A DNA stretch of 64,000 bases from Arthrobacter sp. StoSoilB20 (GCF_019977295.1 NZ_AP024651.1:2108001-2172000), one strand, 5' to 3'; positions 1 through 8,950 are shown, counted from the stretch's first letter. The notes: generated by a model from the letters alone, not told the origin. A program made the numbers and translations.

Positions 1-987
1 CCACTGTGCGGATAGCGTTCGCAACGGTGACGGCTCAACGTTCTTGGGAGTTCGAGTCGAGAGCGTGGCTCGCTGGCGCAACCTCACGATGGTTGTCGCA
101 GTCGGGCGAGCTCCGTGGTCCATCGTCCATTGCTTGACGAGGTAATCGGTCTCGATGTCGATGAGCCTTGAGCGGTTGGAGAATTCGTGGACAAGGGCTT
201 CAGCAATGCCAGTGAGTTGCTGGCTCGGGTTATGAGTGTTTTGTGCTGGGGCTCGGATGTCGGTGTCCGTACCGAGGTTGGTGTGCAAGGCATCGAAGAG
301 CAGCCCGTTGTAGTGTTCGCTGGCGGCGACGACGGCTTTGTATAGGGATCGGGAGTCCAGGGTGGCCCAGGCGCTGTCCGTAATCCGCTGGACCCGGTTC
401 GCGATGACAAGGTGGGTGTGGAGTTGCGGGTCGCCGGCGCGGGATTCCCAATGGTCGAAGGCTGCGGCGATGACTCCTCTAGTGCCGACCTGTGCGACTC
501 CGTTCCGCCCGGATCTGGTGTTGATGACCTGCTCTTCCATCCAGGCCAGCGTTGCTTCGATAGCTTCGTAGTGGGTCTGGAGGATCTGCTCCTGGAGGTG
601 ACGAGGGCTGAGTGCCCACAGCGTAGAGACAGACTTCGGGACGCTGAAGGTGAGGTCGAAGCCGGCGACGGCGTGTTTAGTCGCTTCTGTATTGGTGGTC
701 TCTTGGTTGATCGGCGGCTGCCCGAGGGGCCTCCCCAGCGGTTCCTTGCTGTCGGGGTGGGCTGCGTTTTGGAAGATGGAACGCGCGTCAGCTTCAGTGA
801 CTCTTTCGCCTGATGTGCGGGCAATGCCGCGGAGTCCGCTACCCAGCCAAAGACCCTGAGGTGTTCCGGTTTTCACGTAATAGCTGATGGTGTCCGGGGG
901 AGTAGGGGAGACGTCGTCCAGCATCGTGGCCTTGAACAGGTACTTGAGCCCTGAACGTACGGAGAGCCTGGCAATGGACATTGTCAT
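1..987 (-). CDS. MobF-family conjugative relaxase (TrwC/TraA-like), N-terminal part
   Basis: The minus-strand frame is open from an ATG at 985-987 to the left edge (329 codons, no stop), so the C-terminal part, normally a helicase, lies outside the window. The protein opens with MTMSIARLSVRSGLKYL, where the Tyr sits as expected for the nicking tyrosine region. It then reads YYVKTGTPQGLWLGSG and FDLTFSVPKSVSTLWAL, and has the metal-binding three-His motif FDHWESRAGDPQLHTH with His near residues 179, 190 and 192. These are hallmarks of actinobacterial MobF relaxases, which nick oriT and pilot the strand during conjugation. The ATG overlaps the stop of the upstream small gene (ATGA), so the two are translationally coupled. 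It is the clearest sign that this DNA is mobile. Confidence 0.93.
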   Translation of the reverse strand, partial: MTMSIARLSVRSGLKYLFKATMLDDVSPTPPDTISYYVKTGTPQGLWLGSGLRGIARTSGERVTEADARSIFQNAAHPDSKEPLGRPLGQPPINQETTNTEATKHAVAGFDLTFSVPKSVSTLWALSPRHLQEQILQTHYEAIEATLAWMEEQVINTRSGRNGVAQVGTRGVIAAAFDHWESRAGDPQLHTHLVIANRVQRITDSAWATLDSRSLYKAVVAASEHYNGLLFDALHTNLGTDTDIRAPAQNTHNPSQQLTGIAEALVHEFSNRSRLIDIETDYLVKQWTMDHGARPTATTIVRLRQRATLSTRTPKNVEPSPLRTLSAQW

Positions 988-1319
988 GGCCGTGTGCCCG
1001 AGCGAGTCCTGGATGGCAGCCAGCCTCGCTGACGGAGGATGTCGAGTGTCACGGGGTCGAGGGCGATGCCCTTAGCACGCGAAATTTGGAGCAAAACGGC
1101 GGCTACACGGGCGAGGTCTTGGACGTTCGTTCGCTGGGCTCGCTTCAGGCGCAGGACTTCGTTGTGTAGGAGGCCGTTCCTGGTTTCCAGTTCGTCGTAG
1201 ATGGCATGCAAGCGTTCCAGTTCGGAGGACTGCGATCGCAGCTCTGTTAGGAGCCGGTCAACGTTTTCGTTGTATTCGGATTCGGAACGCGTCTGCTGTT
1301 TGGAGGTCTGCCTGTTCAC
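984..1319 (-). CDS. Small coiled-coil protein upstream of the relaxase
   Basis: A 111-residue protein read just before the relaxase, its TGA overlapping the relaxase ATG. Residues about 15-65 are rich in heptad-spaced Leu/Ile and charged residues (RLLTELRSQSSELERLHAIY) and should form a coiled coil. The C-terminal half (LARVAAVLLQISRAKGIALD) looks helical. No enzymatic motif is visible. Small genes in this position often encode relaxosome accessory or DNA-binding proteins, so a role in relaxosome assembly or relaxase control is a guess from context. Start codon ATG at 1317-1319. Confidence 0.65.
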   Translation of the reverse strand: MNRQTSKQQTRSESEYNENVDRLLTELRSQSSELERLHAIYDELETRNGLLHNEVLRLKRAQRTNVQDLARVAAVLLQISRAKGIALDPVTLDILRQRGWLPSRTRSGTRP

Positions 1320-2022
1320 ACCAGTTCATGTAGTCCCCACCCACACCCCGCATGACTTTCGGGTGGACTTGCCTTGGATGCCAGAGGTGTGAAGGGAGTG
1401 GCGGCCCGGTCGATAGGGGGGAGACTGTCATCGCCGGTGAGGGCATCTACGGGAGGCGATACAGGCGCCTTCTGTTAGTAACGCGACCTTTGGTCTGGAG
1501 CGCTTGCCTGCCTCGCCGCGGTAGGTCTCGGCGGCCTGCCAATAGGTGCTCCAGAGTTGTCCATCAGGCGTCGCAGACAAGGGCTTCCTGGTCACGGCCG
1601 ACGATGTCCGCTGACATTGAGTAGTAAGGGGCGAACGTCGGAGCGCTCGACTCATCAGTCCACCCCTTTCGCCGCCAAATACAGCACCTCGCTCGCCGCA
1701 CTGCATATGACGACGCGATTCGTCAGCACTTCCAACGCGAATCGCTGACGCTGGGACACTTCCGAACTATTCTCGGGCCAAACAGCCAGAAATGACGGCC
1801 GCGTCGACACGAACTGACCGCTTCGGCCTGTGGACATGCATTTTCCTGCATGACTCTTTCCATTACCTGCAATGTCAAGTCGACGGAGATGCCTTGTCCC
1901 ACAATGTAGTTGTGGTCCGCTGAGAGACGTGATCGGACCAACCAACCAACTCATTTCCCATTTAGCCGGTCGAAGGCCCAGAGTAGGGTTCCTTTCGTGC
2001 TGGCTGCAGAAGAGGTCATTGC
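1320..2022. other. 703-bp region with no recognised gene
   Basis: Only short, overlapping frames are present. Minus-strand frames around 1655-1954 have protein-like stretches (RFALEVLTNRVVICSAASEVLYL split in content from a neighbouring frame at 1723-1941), so a decayed gene is possible, but I recognise no family. The stretch just upstream of the relaxase pair (about 1320-1400) is where an oriT would be expected; an imperfect GTCC..ACCC / GGGTGGAC pairing at about 1333-1368 is the only structure seen. Confidence 0.4.
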
Positions 2023-3102
2023 ATGAAAACTGGAAGTCGTGTCACAGGATTGGTAGCGCTAGCGCTTGCACTGTCGCTGACCGCCGGCTGTAGCGGCGGC
2101 ATCGATAGCAATGATGTTCCGGGCAAAGACGTTAAAACCAGCGCTGCCAATGTCCCGGACGCAGCTGTTGGACATGTTCCATCGCTCCGCCCTGAGCTTT
2201 TCACCCAGGTTAGTGGCCCGGAAGCTGCCCTAAATGACGATTCATTTTTCCCTGAGGCCTACCTTGAGGGGCCCGCGTTCGATCGCAAGGGCGAGTTTCT
2301 GTATTTTACAGAGAACACGAAAATTTATAGGCTCCGCATGTCAGACAGAAATCTCGAGACGATTGCTACATACCCTGGTGCTTCGTTGTCGTCGATCGCG
2401 ATCCACAAGGACGGACGTCTTTTCGTGGCTTCCATCAGCGATAAGTCTCTGAATGGCGGCGGACGTCTGTTCTCGATCAATCCCGACGGATCCGGCTATC
2501 ACGAAATCGCTGCAAGCACGGCCGACAAGCCCATTAATCCGGACGATCTTGTTTTCGACCGAAAGGGAAATCTCTACTGGACGGACCAACGAGGCGAAGT
2601 CTTGCACCCACAAGGACATGTTTTCAAGACGTCACCGGATGGACAGCAAACCGAGGTCGTCACTGATAATCTCACGACCCCGAACGGCATTGCGCTAACA
2701 CCAGACGACAGCCAACTGATTGTCAACGAGTTTCAAACCGGCAAAATCATCGCAATCGGTATCGACGGCGAGGGGAAAGTTTCGGACGGACCGTTTGGCA
2801 AAAACATCACACTAAGTCATCAATTTGAGCCGCAAATCCGAGTGGACTCAAATGAAGTGGATTCGGAGGGAAACGTCTACATCGGGTCATATGGCAAGGG
2901 CACCGGTTATGTGATTAATGCTGCAGGGGACCTAGTTGCTAATTTGGAATTTCCGGATCCCAAGGGCTACAAGTTTCTCTGCAATTTTTCCATTCGACCT
3001 GGAACGAATGAAGCCTTCGCGGTTGCAGGTGGATCGAAGGGCTTGGCTATCTATACGTTTGAGTCACTGGATCCCGGTATGACGCTTTATGCGCAGCAAT
3101 AG
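2023..3102 (+). CDS. SMP-30/gluconolactonase-like secreted lipoprotein
   Basis: 359 residues. A lipoprotein signal peptide with hydrophobic core VALALALSL and lipobox LTAGC (Cys23) predicts a membrane-anchored extracytoplasmic protein. The mature part contains repeated beta-propeller strands such as FDRKGEFLYFTEN, IAIHKDGRLFVASI, LVFDRKGNLYWTD and TPNGIALTPDDSQLIVNE, matching the SMP-30/gluconolaconase/LRE-type six-bladed propeller, whose members are metal-dependent lactonases. The PNG-x-A motif carries the usual metal-ligand Asn. ATG chosen because AGAAGAGG lies about 9 bases upstream. The gene is monocistronic, followed by an inverted repeat. The substrate is unknown; a lactone intermediate of the neighbouring oxidoreductases is possible. 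Confidence 0.8.
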   Translation: MKTGSRVTGLVALALALSLTAGCSGGIDSNDVPGKDVKTSAANVPDAAVGHVPSLRPELFTQVSGPEAALNDDSFFPEAYLEGPAFDRKGEFLYFTENTKIYRLRMSDRNLETIATYPGASLSSIAIHKDGRLFVASISDKSLNGGGRLFSINPDGSGYHEIAASTADKPINPDDLVFDRKGNLYWTDQRGEVLHPQGHVFKTSPDGQQTEVVTDNLTTPNGIALTPDDSQLIVNEFQTGKIIAIGIDGEGKVSDGPFGKNITLSHQFEPQIRVDSNEVDSEGNVYIGSYGKGTGYVINAAGDLVANLEFPDPKGYKFLCNFSIRPGTNEAFAVAGGSKGLAIYTFESLDPGMTLYAQQ

Positions 3103-3138
3103 CACGGTGTCAAGTAACCAAGGCTAGACCCACGTCTG

Positions 3139-3171
3139 GCACGATCGACCGGTAAGGTTAGTCGATCGTGC
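3139..3171 (+). terminator. Perfect 11-bp inverted repeat downstream of the lactonase-like gene
   Basis: GCACGATCGAC (3139-3149) pairs perfectly with GTCGATCGTGC (3161-3171) across an 11-base loop, 37 bases after the stop codon. There is no clear T-run, so it may be a weak terminator or an mRNA-stabilising hairpin. The rest of 3172-3450 shows no gene. Confidence 0.5.
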
Positions 3172-3450
3172 TGGGAGTGTGTCACCGGGCGAGAAACGCC
3201 GTTTGAGCGGGTACCCGATCCACGGCACAACGTCAGAAGAGTCCAGCAAGGGTCGCCTGTACTGCAACTTATTCGGCTAGATCAGGCCTTTTTCGGTCGC
3301 CCGACCGGTAGGGCCACTGGCCGTTTGCGACTGGTCACTGGACTTCCCGGTCACTGCTAATGCTCCCAGCGACCCCGTGTGGGTTGACGACTCAATGGCG
3401 ACCTTTGCTTGACAGATGCTGGCTGAGACTGGAGCCTTGATTACCAAATG

Positions 3451-3464
3451 GTAAAACATTTTAC
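3451..3464. promoter_or_regulatory. MarR-type operator candidate (perfect copy)
   Basis: GTAAAA-CA-TTTTAC is a perfect 6+2+6 palindrome 142 bases upstream of the OYE start at 3606. Variants recur upstream of other genes in this window (5263, 10956, 11625, 11734, 31381, 31396). The AT-rich palindrome stands out in GC-rich DNA and is of the kind MarR dimers bind; the cognate regulator is inferred to be one of the two MarR proteins here. Confidence 0.6.
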
Positions 3465-3605
3465 TACTTTCTTGCATAGCAACTTATGGCCGGCTACACC
3501 AAAAGCTACATTGTGCGGGCCGACGGAAGTATGCCGACGGGATGGCTGGGTGCGGTGAATGCCCCAGGTCACCTTGGAAATTAATCAATTCTTGTGGAGG
3601 AACAT

Positions 3606-4883
3606 ATGTCAGTAACGTCGCTGGAGAAGAACGCCGCATTGACAGACGGGCCGTTACTAGACCCGGTCATGGTTGGCCCCTATCTTCTGAAGAACCGGTT
3701 TGTTTTACCACCGCTGACCCGCAGCCGGGCTGGCGTGGGGGACGTCCCCACTGAAATGCATGCCATCTACTACGGTCAGCGGGCACACGCCGGTCTTCAG
3801 ATCACGGAGGGTTCCCCTATCAGCCAGGAGGCCACGGGTTTTCCTTGGACGCCGGGTATCTACACGGCCGCTCAGATCGACGGGTGGAAGCTGGTAACAG
3901 GTGAAGTCCACCGTCGAGGCAGTCGGATTTTCCTGCAGTTGTGGCACGTCGGCCGTCAATCCCACTCTTCGCTGCAGAAGGATAATGCCTTGCCTGTTGC
4001 GCCCTCGGCCGTACCGGCAACCGGTCAAATCTTCACCTCGGGCGGAATGCGGGACTTTGAAACTCCCAGAGCCCTTGAGGCTGCGGAGATCCGGAGGGTT
4101 GTAAAGCAGTTCGGCGCTGCCGCACGGAATGCCTTGGAAGCTGGATTTGATGGGGTCGAGGTTCACGGAGCTAACGGTTACCTGATCGATCAGTTCCTAT
4201 GTGAGGGTTCCAACACTCGAACCGACGAATATGGGGGCTCCATCACCAACCGTATCCGTTTTCTCCGCGAAATTGTCGAGGAGGTCATCTCAGTCTGGGG
4301 GTCGAATAAAGTGGGCGTCCGTCTCACCCCTTCCAGCGTGTACGGGGATATGTTCAGCAGTGACAAACTGGAGCTCTATTCAACAGCCGTGAAGGAGCTG
4401 GACAAGTACGGTCTCGCCTACCTTCATCTTGTCGAACCAAACGTCAAAGGATCTGAAATTGTAGAAGCCGCCGCCGACGCCATCCCGACCAGTCACTTCC
4501 GGTCGCTTTACTCCGGGACAATTGTTGTCGCTGGCGGGCTAACCTTCGAAGCTGCCGAAAGGGCAGTGTTAGACGGGGTGGCCGATTTGGTCGGGTTTGG
4601 GAAAGCATTTATCGCAAACCCGGATCTGCCAGTCCGATACTTGAACGGAGCTCAGGTTCACGAGCCCGACAGCGCGCTCTACTACGGTGGAGATGAAGCC
4701 GGCTACACGGACTACCCCAGCTGCGCCGACGAAGAATATCTGGCGCGTCTCCGCGCACTGATAGTAGCTGGCCGGGTCTCGCAAGAGGATGTCCTGGCCT
4801 CACTGAACTCCGCAAATGCCGGGGAACAGATTGATGGCGGAGCCTACTACGCCCGTCTTGTGCTGAACCGAGAAGCCTCCTGA
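3606..4883 (+). CDS. Old Yellow Enzyme family ene-reductase (NemA/OYE-like)
   Basis: 425 residues of an FMN-dependent (beta/alpha)8 barrel. Motifs: LKNRFVLPPLTRSRA near the N terminus, LQLWHVGRQSH, the substrate-anion His/Asn pair in VEVHGANGYLIDQF, followed by RTDEYGGSITNR, and the C-terminal phosphate loop region VGFGKAFIANPDLP and AGYTDYP. The His-Asn form is that of classical OYE/NemA/morphinone reductase. Such enzymes reduce activated C=C bonds of enones or nitro-olefins with NAD(P)H. ATG at 3606 is chosen because GGAGG is 5 bases upstream; a GTG at 3594 would place the RBS inside the gene. The C-terminal extension after 390 is longer than usual. Preceded by the perfect MarR-type operator. 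Confidence 0.9.
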   Translation: MSVTSLEKNAALTDGPLLDPVMVGPYLLKNRFVLPPLTRSRAGVGDVPTEMHAIYYGQRAHAGLQITEGSPISQEATGFPWTPGIYTAAQIDGWKLVTGEVHRRGSRIFLQLWHVGRQSHSSLQKDNALPVAPSAVPATGQIFTSGGMRDFETPRALEAAEIRRVVKQFGAAARNALEAGFDGVEVHGANGYLIDQFLCEGSNTRTDEYGGSITNRIRFLREIVEEVISVWGSNKVGVRLTPSSVYGDMFSSDKLELYSTAVKELDKYGLAYLHLVEPNVKGSEIVEAAADAIPTSHFRSLYSGTIVVAGGLTFEAAERAVLDGVADLVGFGKAFIANPDLPVRYLNGAQVHEPDSALYYGGDEAGYTDYPSCADEEYLARLRALIVAGRVSQEDVLASLNSANAGEQIDGGAYYARLVLNREAS

Positions 4884-4916
4884 CCAGTTGCAGGGCCGAC
4901 GTCGGACGTGATCTGC

Positions 4917-4975
4917 GGCGCCGATCTCGAAGTCACTCAACGGAATTACTTCAGTAAGACTTGGAGATCGGCGCC
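4917..4975. repeat. Inverted repeat in the gap after the first OYE gene
   Basis: GGCGCCGATCTC (4917-4928) pairs with GAGATCGGCGCC (4964-4975), with an inner GAAGT/ACTTC pairing, giving a long hairpin 34 bases after the OYE stop. It may terminate transcription. The remainder of the 463-bp gap 4884-5346 contains no gene. Confidence 0.45.
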
Positions 4976-5262
4976 TGCCGCGGACCACCAAGACGCCGAT
5001 GTCAAAGTATGTTCATGGGAAGCCGGACTGGAGCCCAGACCGGGCCGCCTCGTCCTATGCATCTAAGGCTGTGTGTCGATGCGTGGTAAACCTTTCCCGT
5101 CACCTTTTGTAAGCAGTAGGTCCAAGGTCAAGTTGGTCGGATAACTTGGCGCACCCCACGAACTCCCGTTGCCTCCAGGCCAACGCCCTGCGCTCGGGCT
5201 GAGGTTGGGCGAGATCCAGATTTGGCTATGCGTAGGGGATAAGCGTTTACTGCGAGGATTTC

Positions 5263-5276
5263 GTAAAACCCTTGAC
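5263..5276. promoter_or_regulatory. Degenerate MarR-type operator candidate
   Basis: GTAAAA-CC-CTTGAC matches the GTAAAA-NN-TTTTAC palindrome at 10 of 12 arm positions and lies 71 bases before the SDR start at 5347. One arm is perfect. It would place the SDR-OYE-SDR-EthD operon under the same control as the OYE at 3606. Confidence 0.4.
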
Positions 5277-5346
5277 TACTTTGGCCGGGTTGGCATACGG
5301 TTTCAGCAACCCCTAATTGACAATCTCCAGACGAAGGAGTCAGGAC

Positions 5347-6093
5347 ATGAGTAGTCTTCAAGACAAAGTAGCGATCGTGACCGGTGCCGGGCAGGGAATA
5401 GGGCAGGGCATCGCCCTTACCCTCGCCGCGCACGGCGCCAAAGTACTGGTCACCGACCTTGACGAGGCCAGGGCCAAGACGACTGCCGCGAGCATCCAGG
5501 CTTCAGGCGGCGCAGCCTTGGCACTGCAGCAGGACGTATCGGATCTCAGCTCCATGGGCCGCATTAAGGATGAGGCTCTTGCGACCTTCGGGGGCCTGGA
5601 CATCCTGGTAAACAATGCCGGTGTAGCGATGCAAAAGCCCTTTGATGAGGTCACGGAAAAGGATTGGGACTTCATCAACGACATCAACAGCAAAGCGTTG
5701 TTCTTTGCCTGCCAGAGCGTCGCTAAGTACTTCCGCGAGCGTAAGTCCGGCAAAATCGTCAATATCGCCTCGTTCTGCGGCAAGCAGGCCATTGTTGAAT
5801 ACGCCCCCTACAACGCCTCAAAATTCTCCGTTGTCGGAATCACCCAGACATTGGCCTTGGAACTTGGTCCTTACGGAATCAACGTCAACGCCGTCTGCCC
5901 TGGAGTCGTTAAGACACCATTGTGGGAGGCTCTTCCGCCAGAACAGTGGGCCATGCAGGAGGAAAAGATTCCCCTCCGTCGCGGACAAACTGCAGAAGAA
6001 ATTGGCGAAGCGGTGGCATTCCTCGCCTCAGAGCGTGCGCGGAGCATTACCGGAGCCAGCCTGCCGGTTACCGGCGGATTGGCGATGTGGTAA
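5347..6093 (+). CDS. Short-chain dehydrogenase/reductase (acetoin/diol dehydrogenase-like)
   Basis: 248 residues with the full classical SDR set: nucleotide-binding TGAGQGIG near residue 14, LDILVNNAGV, IASFCGK supplying the catalytic Ser, YNASK with catalytic Tyr and Lys, and the PG-xxxT loop. A C-terminal SITGASLPVTGG matches the family. An Asp (VTDLDEA) at the end of beta-2 suggests NAD(H) preference. It resembles acetoin and sorbitol dehydrogenase-type SDRs, so an alcohol/ketone step is likely. ATG 5347 is preceded by GAAGGAG. Only 2 bases separate it from the next OYE gene, so this is the first gene of an operon running to 8332. Confidence 0.85.
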   Translation: MSSLQDKVAIVTGAGQGIGQGIALTLAAHGAKVLVTDLDEARAKTTAASIQASGGAALALQQDVSDLSSMGRIKDEALATFGGLDILVNNAGVAMQKPFDEVTEKDWDFINDINSKALFFACQSVAKYFRERKSGKIVNIASFCGKQAIVEYAPYNASKFSVVGITQTLALELGPYGINVNAVCPGVVKTPLWEALPPEQWAMQEEKIPLRRGQTAEEIGEAVAFLASERARSITGASLPVTGGLAMW

Positions 6094-6095
6094 CC

Positions 6096-7136
6096 ATGAG
6101 CTCCCTTTTCGAACCGCTGGAAATCCGCGGAATGACCCTGAAAAACAGGGTCGCGATGTCCCCGATGCTCATGTACATGGCCGGTGACGATGGACTAGTA
6201 ACTGAACGGCATTTCGTTCACTACGGCGCACGTATTCTGGGCGGCGTAGGCCTGGTCATGACAGAAGTCGTGGCGGTCGAACCACGCGGGCGCATCAGCC
6301 GTCAGGACCTGGGTCTTTGGGCAGACACTCAGATCGAAGGATTGAGCCGCCTTACAGGTTTCGCCCACGACTGCGGCGCCAAGATCGGGATTCAGCTCGC
6401 CCACGCAGGCAGAAAATCGACGGCGCAGGGTAAAGGCGTTGGTCCTTCCGCTATCGCCTACGGTGAATTTCCTGCCCCTCAGCCGTTGGATGTTGCCGAA
6501 CTCCGGAGCATTGTCGATGCATATCGTCAGGCTGCTGTGCGGGCTGACCGGGCAGGGTTCGATTGCCTTGAAATTCATGCCGGCCACGGCTACCTGCTCC
6601 ATGAATTTCTCTCGCCTATCTCAAACCTAAGAACGGACGAGTACGGAGGATCGGCCCAGGGCAGGGCCAAACTGACGCTCGATGTCATGGCCGCCATCCG
6701 GGAGGTGTGGCCGTCCGAAAAGCCGGTCTTCGTCCGTGTTTCGGCCGAGGATGGAGTAGACGGGGGTATTTCGCTTGAAGAAACTGATGGGTTGGTAAAG
6801 CAGCTGGTCAGCTTGGGTGCTGATCTGATCGACGCTTCCAGCGGAAACATCACCCCGGGTTATTCAGGCCGTATCTTCCCCGGATACCAAGCTAAATACT
6901 CGCAGCGGATCAAAGAGTCCTGCGGTGTCCTTACGGGGACAGTTGGATCGATCAGCACCGCGGAGGTAGCGGAGCTGGTTGTGTCCTCCGGAAGCGCTGA
7001 CCTTGTCTTCGTGGGCAGGGCACTCCTAAGGGATCCGCACTGGACCCTCAATGCTGCCAAGACAGCAGGAGTTGAGCTTGATCTTCCCATTCCCACTTAC
7101 GCCAGGGCAACAGGGCCCTACGACCGCGGCTTCTAG
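6096..7136 (+). CDS. YqjM-like ene-reductase lacking the active-site Cys
   Basis: 346 residues of the thermophilic-like/YqjM branch of the OYE family: LKNRVAMSPM, IGIQLAHAGRKS, His-His pair in EIHAGHGYLLHEF, RTDEYGGS, and SADLVFVGRALLRDP. In YqjM the first motif reads MSPMCMYS, its Cys tuning the flavin; here it is MSPMLMYMAG, a Cys-to-Leu change with the following Tyr retained. The paralogue at 51649 has the same change, so it is not a random error. Function as an FMN ene-reductase is expected, but flavin potential and substrate range may differ. ATG at 6096 lies 2 bases after the SDR stop. Confidence 0.88.
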   Translation: MSSLFEPLEIRGMTLKNRVAMSPMLMYMAGDDGLVTERHFVHYGARILGGVGLVMTEVVAVEPRGRISRQDLGLWADTQIEGLSRLTGFAHDCGAKIGIQLAHAGRKSTAQGKGVGPSAIAYGEFPAPQPLDVAELRSIVDAYRQAAVRADRAGFDCLEIHAGHGYLLHEFLSPISNLRTDEYGGSAQGRAKLTLDVMAAIREVWPSEKPVFVRVSAEDGVDGGISLEETDGLVKQLVSLGADLIDASSGNITPGYSGRIFPGYQAKYSQRIKESCGVLTGTVGSISTAEVAELVVSSGSADLVFVGRALLRDPHWTLNAAKTAGVELDLPIPTYARATGPYDRGF

Positions 7137-7164
7137 CGCGCCGGCAAACTAACAAGGAGGAATC

Positions 7165-7923
7165 ATGTCAGGAAGACTTGAGGGCAAAGTCGCTCTTATT
7201 ACAGGCGCGACCGGAGGCCAGGGCTCGGAAGAGGTCAAACTTTTTGCCAGAGAAGGCGCGAAGGTTGTCATCGCCGACATTTCGCACGAGCGCGTAAAGA
7301 TGCTGGCAGAGGAAATTGAATCCACAGGCGGCGAAGCGCTTCCAATCGTTCTGGATATTTCACAGGAGACTGACTGGGAGGCCGCGATCGCCTCAACCGA
7401 GGAACACTTCGGGCGGTTGGATGTCTTGATAAACAATGGGGGTGTTATCAGCCTTGCCGGTATCGAAGCCTCAGAACTCGAAGAATGGAACTGGATCCTC
7501 TCAGTCAACCAAACTGGAACCTGGCTTGGTATGAAGCACAGTGTTGGCCTGATGCGCAAGGGCGGGCGGGGAGGCTCTATCATCAACCTGTCTTCCATTT
7601 ATGGTGTGGTAGGCAGCGGCGACTGCGCCGCTTACACAGGGACCAAGGGCGCCGTGCGCCTTCTAACCAAGACGGCAGCTGTTGAATTCGCCAAAGACAA
7701 TATCCGGGTCAACTCCATACTCCCCGGGCTCATTGACACACCGATGACCAAGGCCGTGCTGGAGCAGTTCGGCAACCAACATCCCGACATTGTCCGGACC
7801 CCCCTCGGCAGGGCAGGTCGGCCGGAAGAAATCGCCTACGGCGCCCTCTTTCTCGCCAGCGATGAGTCTTCGTTCATTACCGGAACCGATCTGCTTATCG
7901 ACGGCGGTCGAACCGCCAACTAG
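7165..7923 (+). CDS. Short-chain dehydrogenase/reductase
   Basis: 252 residues with TGATGGQG cofactor loop (final Gly-x-Gly variant), IADIS at the end of beta-2 (Asp, NAD preference), VLINNGGV, the catalytic Ser in INLSSIYGVV, YTGTK with Tyr and Lys, and TGTDLLIDGG at the C terminus. It resembles 3-alpha/20-beta-hydroxysteroid or cyclohexanol dehydrogenase-type SDRs. A strong RBS (AAGGAGG) sits 5 bases before ATG. It shares its design with the SDR at 39083 and with the broken copy at 52735, which follows the paralogous OYE in the same order. It probably oxidises or reduces the alcohol/ketone pair adjacent to the OYE step. Confidence 0.86.
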   Translation: MSGRLEGKVALITGATGGQGSEEVKLFAREGAKVVIADISHERVKMLAEEIESTGGEALPIVLDISQETDWEAAIASTEEHFGRLDVLINNGGVISLAGIEASELEEWNWILSVNQTGTWLGMKHSVGLMRKGGRGGSIINLSSIYGVVGSGDCAAYTGTKGAVRLLTKTAAVEFAKDNIRVNSILPGLIDTPMTKAVLEQFGNQHPDIVRTPLGRAGRPEEIAYGALFLASDESSFITGTDLLIDGGRTAN

Positions 7924-7975
7924 GCACCAACCAACCAGCCGGTAGCGAGCCTGCGCACGATAGAAAAGGATATTT

Positions 7976-8332
7976 ATGGCTTACACAGTAGTCTTCCTCA
8001 CCCGGCGTAAGCCTGGATTGACCTTCGAGCAGTTCACTGATCACTACCTGACGACACACTTCGAGCTTGCCTCGCGTGTGCCGGGACTGGTGTCTTACCG
8101 GCAGCAGCCGGTACGGCACGATGGTGCTCCTTTACTGGAAGATTCGGCCCCTGCTTACGATGCGGTTTCGGAGTACAGCTTCGCCAGCGACGAGGACGCC
8201 AGGAAGGCACTTGCCTCCCGAGAGTGGGCGGCGCTAAATGAGGATACGGGGGAGTTTATCGATTGGCCTACTGTGGTCACTCTTCCGGTTCGAGATGCCC
8301 ACGTCTTCGGGGGGCAGGTAGTACCGGAGTAA
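7976..8332 (+). CDS. EthD-domain protein
   Basis: 118 residues. The start (VVFLTRRKPGLTFEQFTDHYLTTHFELASRVPGLVSYRQ) is a typical EthD dimeric alpha-beta-barrel fold, with the H-x-x-L-A-x-x-x-P-G region of the family. EthD proteins occur beside oxidative catabolic genes and may isomerise, hydrolyse or shield unstable intermediates; their chemistry is seldom proven. Last gene of the SDR-OYE-SDR-EthD operon, preceded by AAAAGGA and followed by a strong terminator. Another EthD protein is encoded at 56535. Confidence 0.8.
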   Translation: MAYTVVFLTRRKPGLTFEQFTDHYLTTHFELASRVPGLVSYRQQPVRHDGAPLLEDSAPAYDAVSEYSFASDEDARKALASREWAALNEDTGEFIDWPTVVTLPVRDAHVFGGQVVPE

Positions 8333-8358
8333 CGCGGCGGGAAGCTGATAATGATAGG

Positions 8359-8394
8359 AAGTAAGGGGCGGGAGGACACTCCCGCCCCTTACTT
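8359..8394 (+). terminator. Strong hairpin terminator of the SDR-OYE operon
   Basis: A 16-bp perfect stem, AAGTAAGGGGCGGGAG (8359-8374) and its complement (8379-8394), with a GACA loop, 26 bases after the EthD stop. It also marks the boundary with the IS remnant. Confidence 0.85.
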
Positions 8395-8402
8395 ATTGGG
8401 GA

Positions 8403-8911
8403 GTGTCTCCCAAAATCAGCACCACGAAGGTCGAAATGCTGGAGGGGTGTCACCCATTTTGGGGTCAGAACCAGTGGTGCTCGCCAGGCGCCCGGTGTTT
8501 CGCTTCTTCTGAGGGGACGCGGGATCGGATCCATGCCAGACTTCTGGCTGAGGCGGACACTGCGGGGCCAGAAGCCTGGGCTGCTTCGGTGGATTCGACC
8601 ATCAACCGGGCCAAGGTAACTCATCTCGGGAAAACGCCCACCACTGCGTAAACCGGGGCATTGGAACTCTAACGCCGTGCCCTCTGACCAGATCGAGAAT
8701 CGCAAGCACCGCGGTTCACGAGGCGGCCGCCCCGTGAACTTAGACTCCGATGCCTACAAGCGCCGCAACACTGTTGCGAGGTCTTTCCGCCTCTTCAAAC
8801 CATGGCGCACCATCGCCACCCGGTAAGACCAGCCTGCTCTGCACTGACCCGCCGCGCGGGCGTCATCCTTGACGCCGTCGTCATCTGGTTTCGGCAATTA
8901 AAGGGTCGTGC
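8403..8911 (+). mobile_element. Decayed IS5-type transposase remnant
   Basis: Three pieces in shifted frames read as one IS5-family DDE transposase. About 8490-8650 gives RDRIHARLLAEADTAGPEAW and SVDSTINRAKV (first catalytic Asp region). About 8686-8815 gives KHRGSRGGRPVNLD, then DAYKRRNTVARSFRLFKPWR (the C-terminal DDE region). About 8850-8910 gives GVILDAVVIWFRQLKG. Frames change between pieces and stop codons interrupt them, and the middle of the protein with the second Asp is missing. The element is therefore dead. It separates the plus-strand SDR/OYE operon from the minus-strand NmrA/OYE operon. Confidence 0.75.
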
Positions 8912-8950
8912 TTGCGCGGCGCAGACGTTTCGCTTCTGTGGTGCAACGGA

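Noticed and set aside
84..824. 246-codon minus-strand frame inside the relaxase
   Set aside because: Ser/Thr/Pro-rich out-of-frame reading; the true relaxase frame overlaps it and holds the HHH motif.
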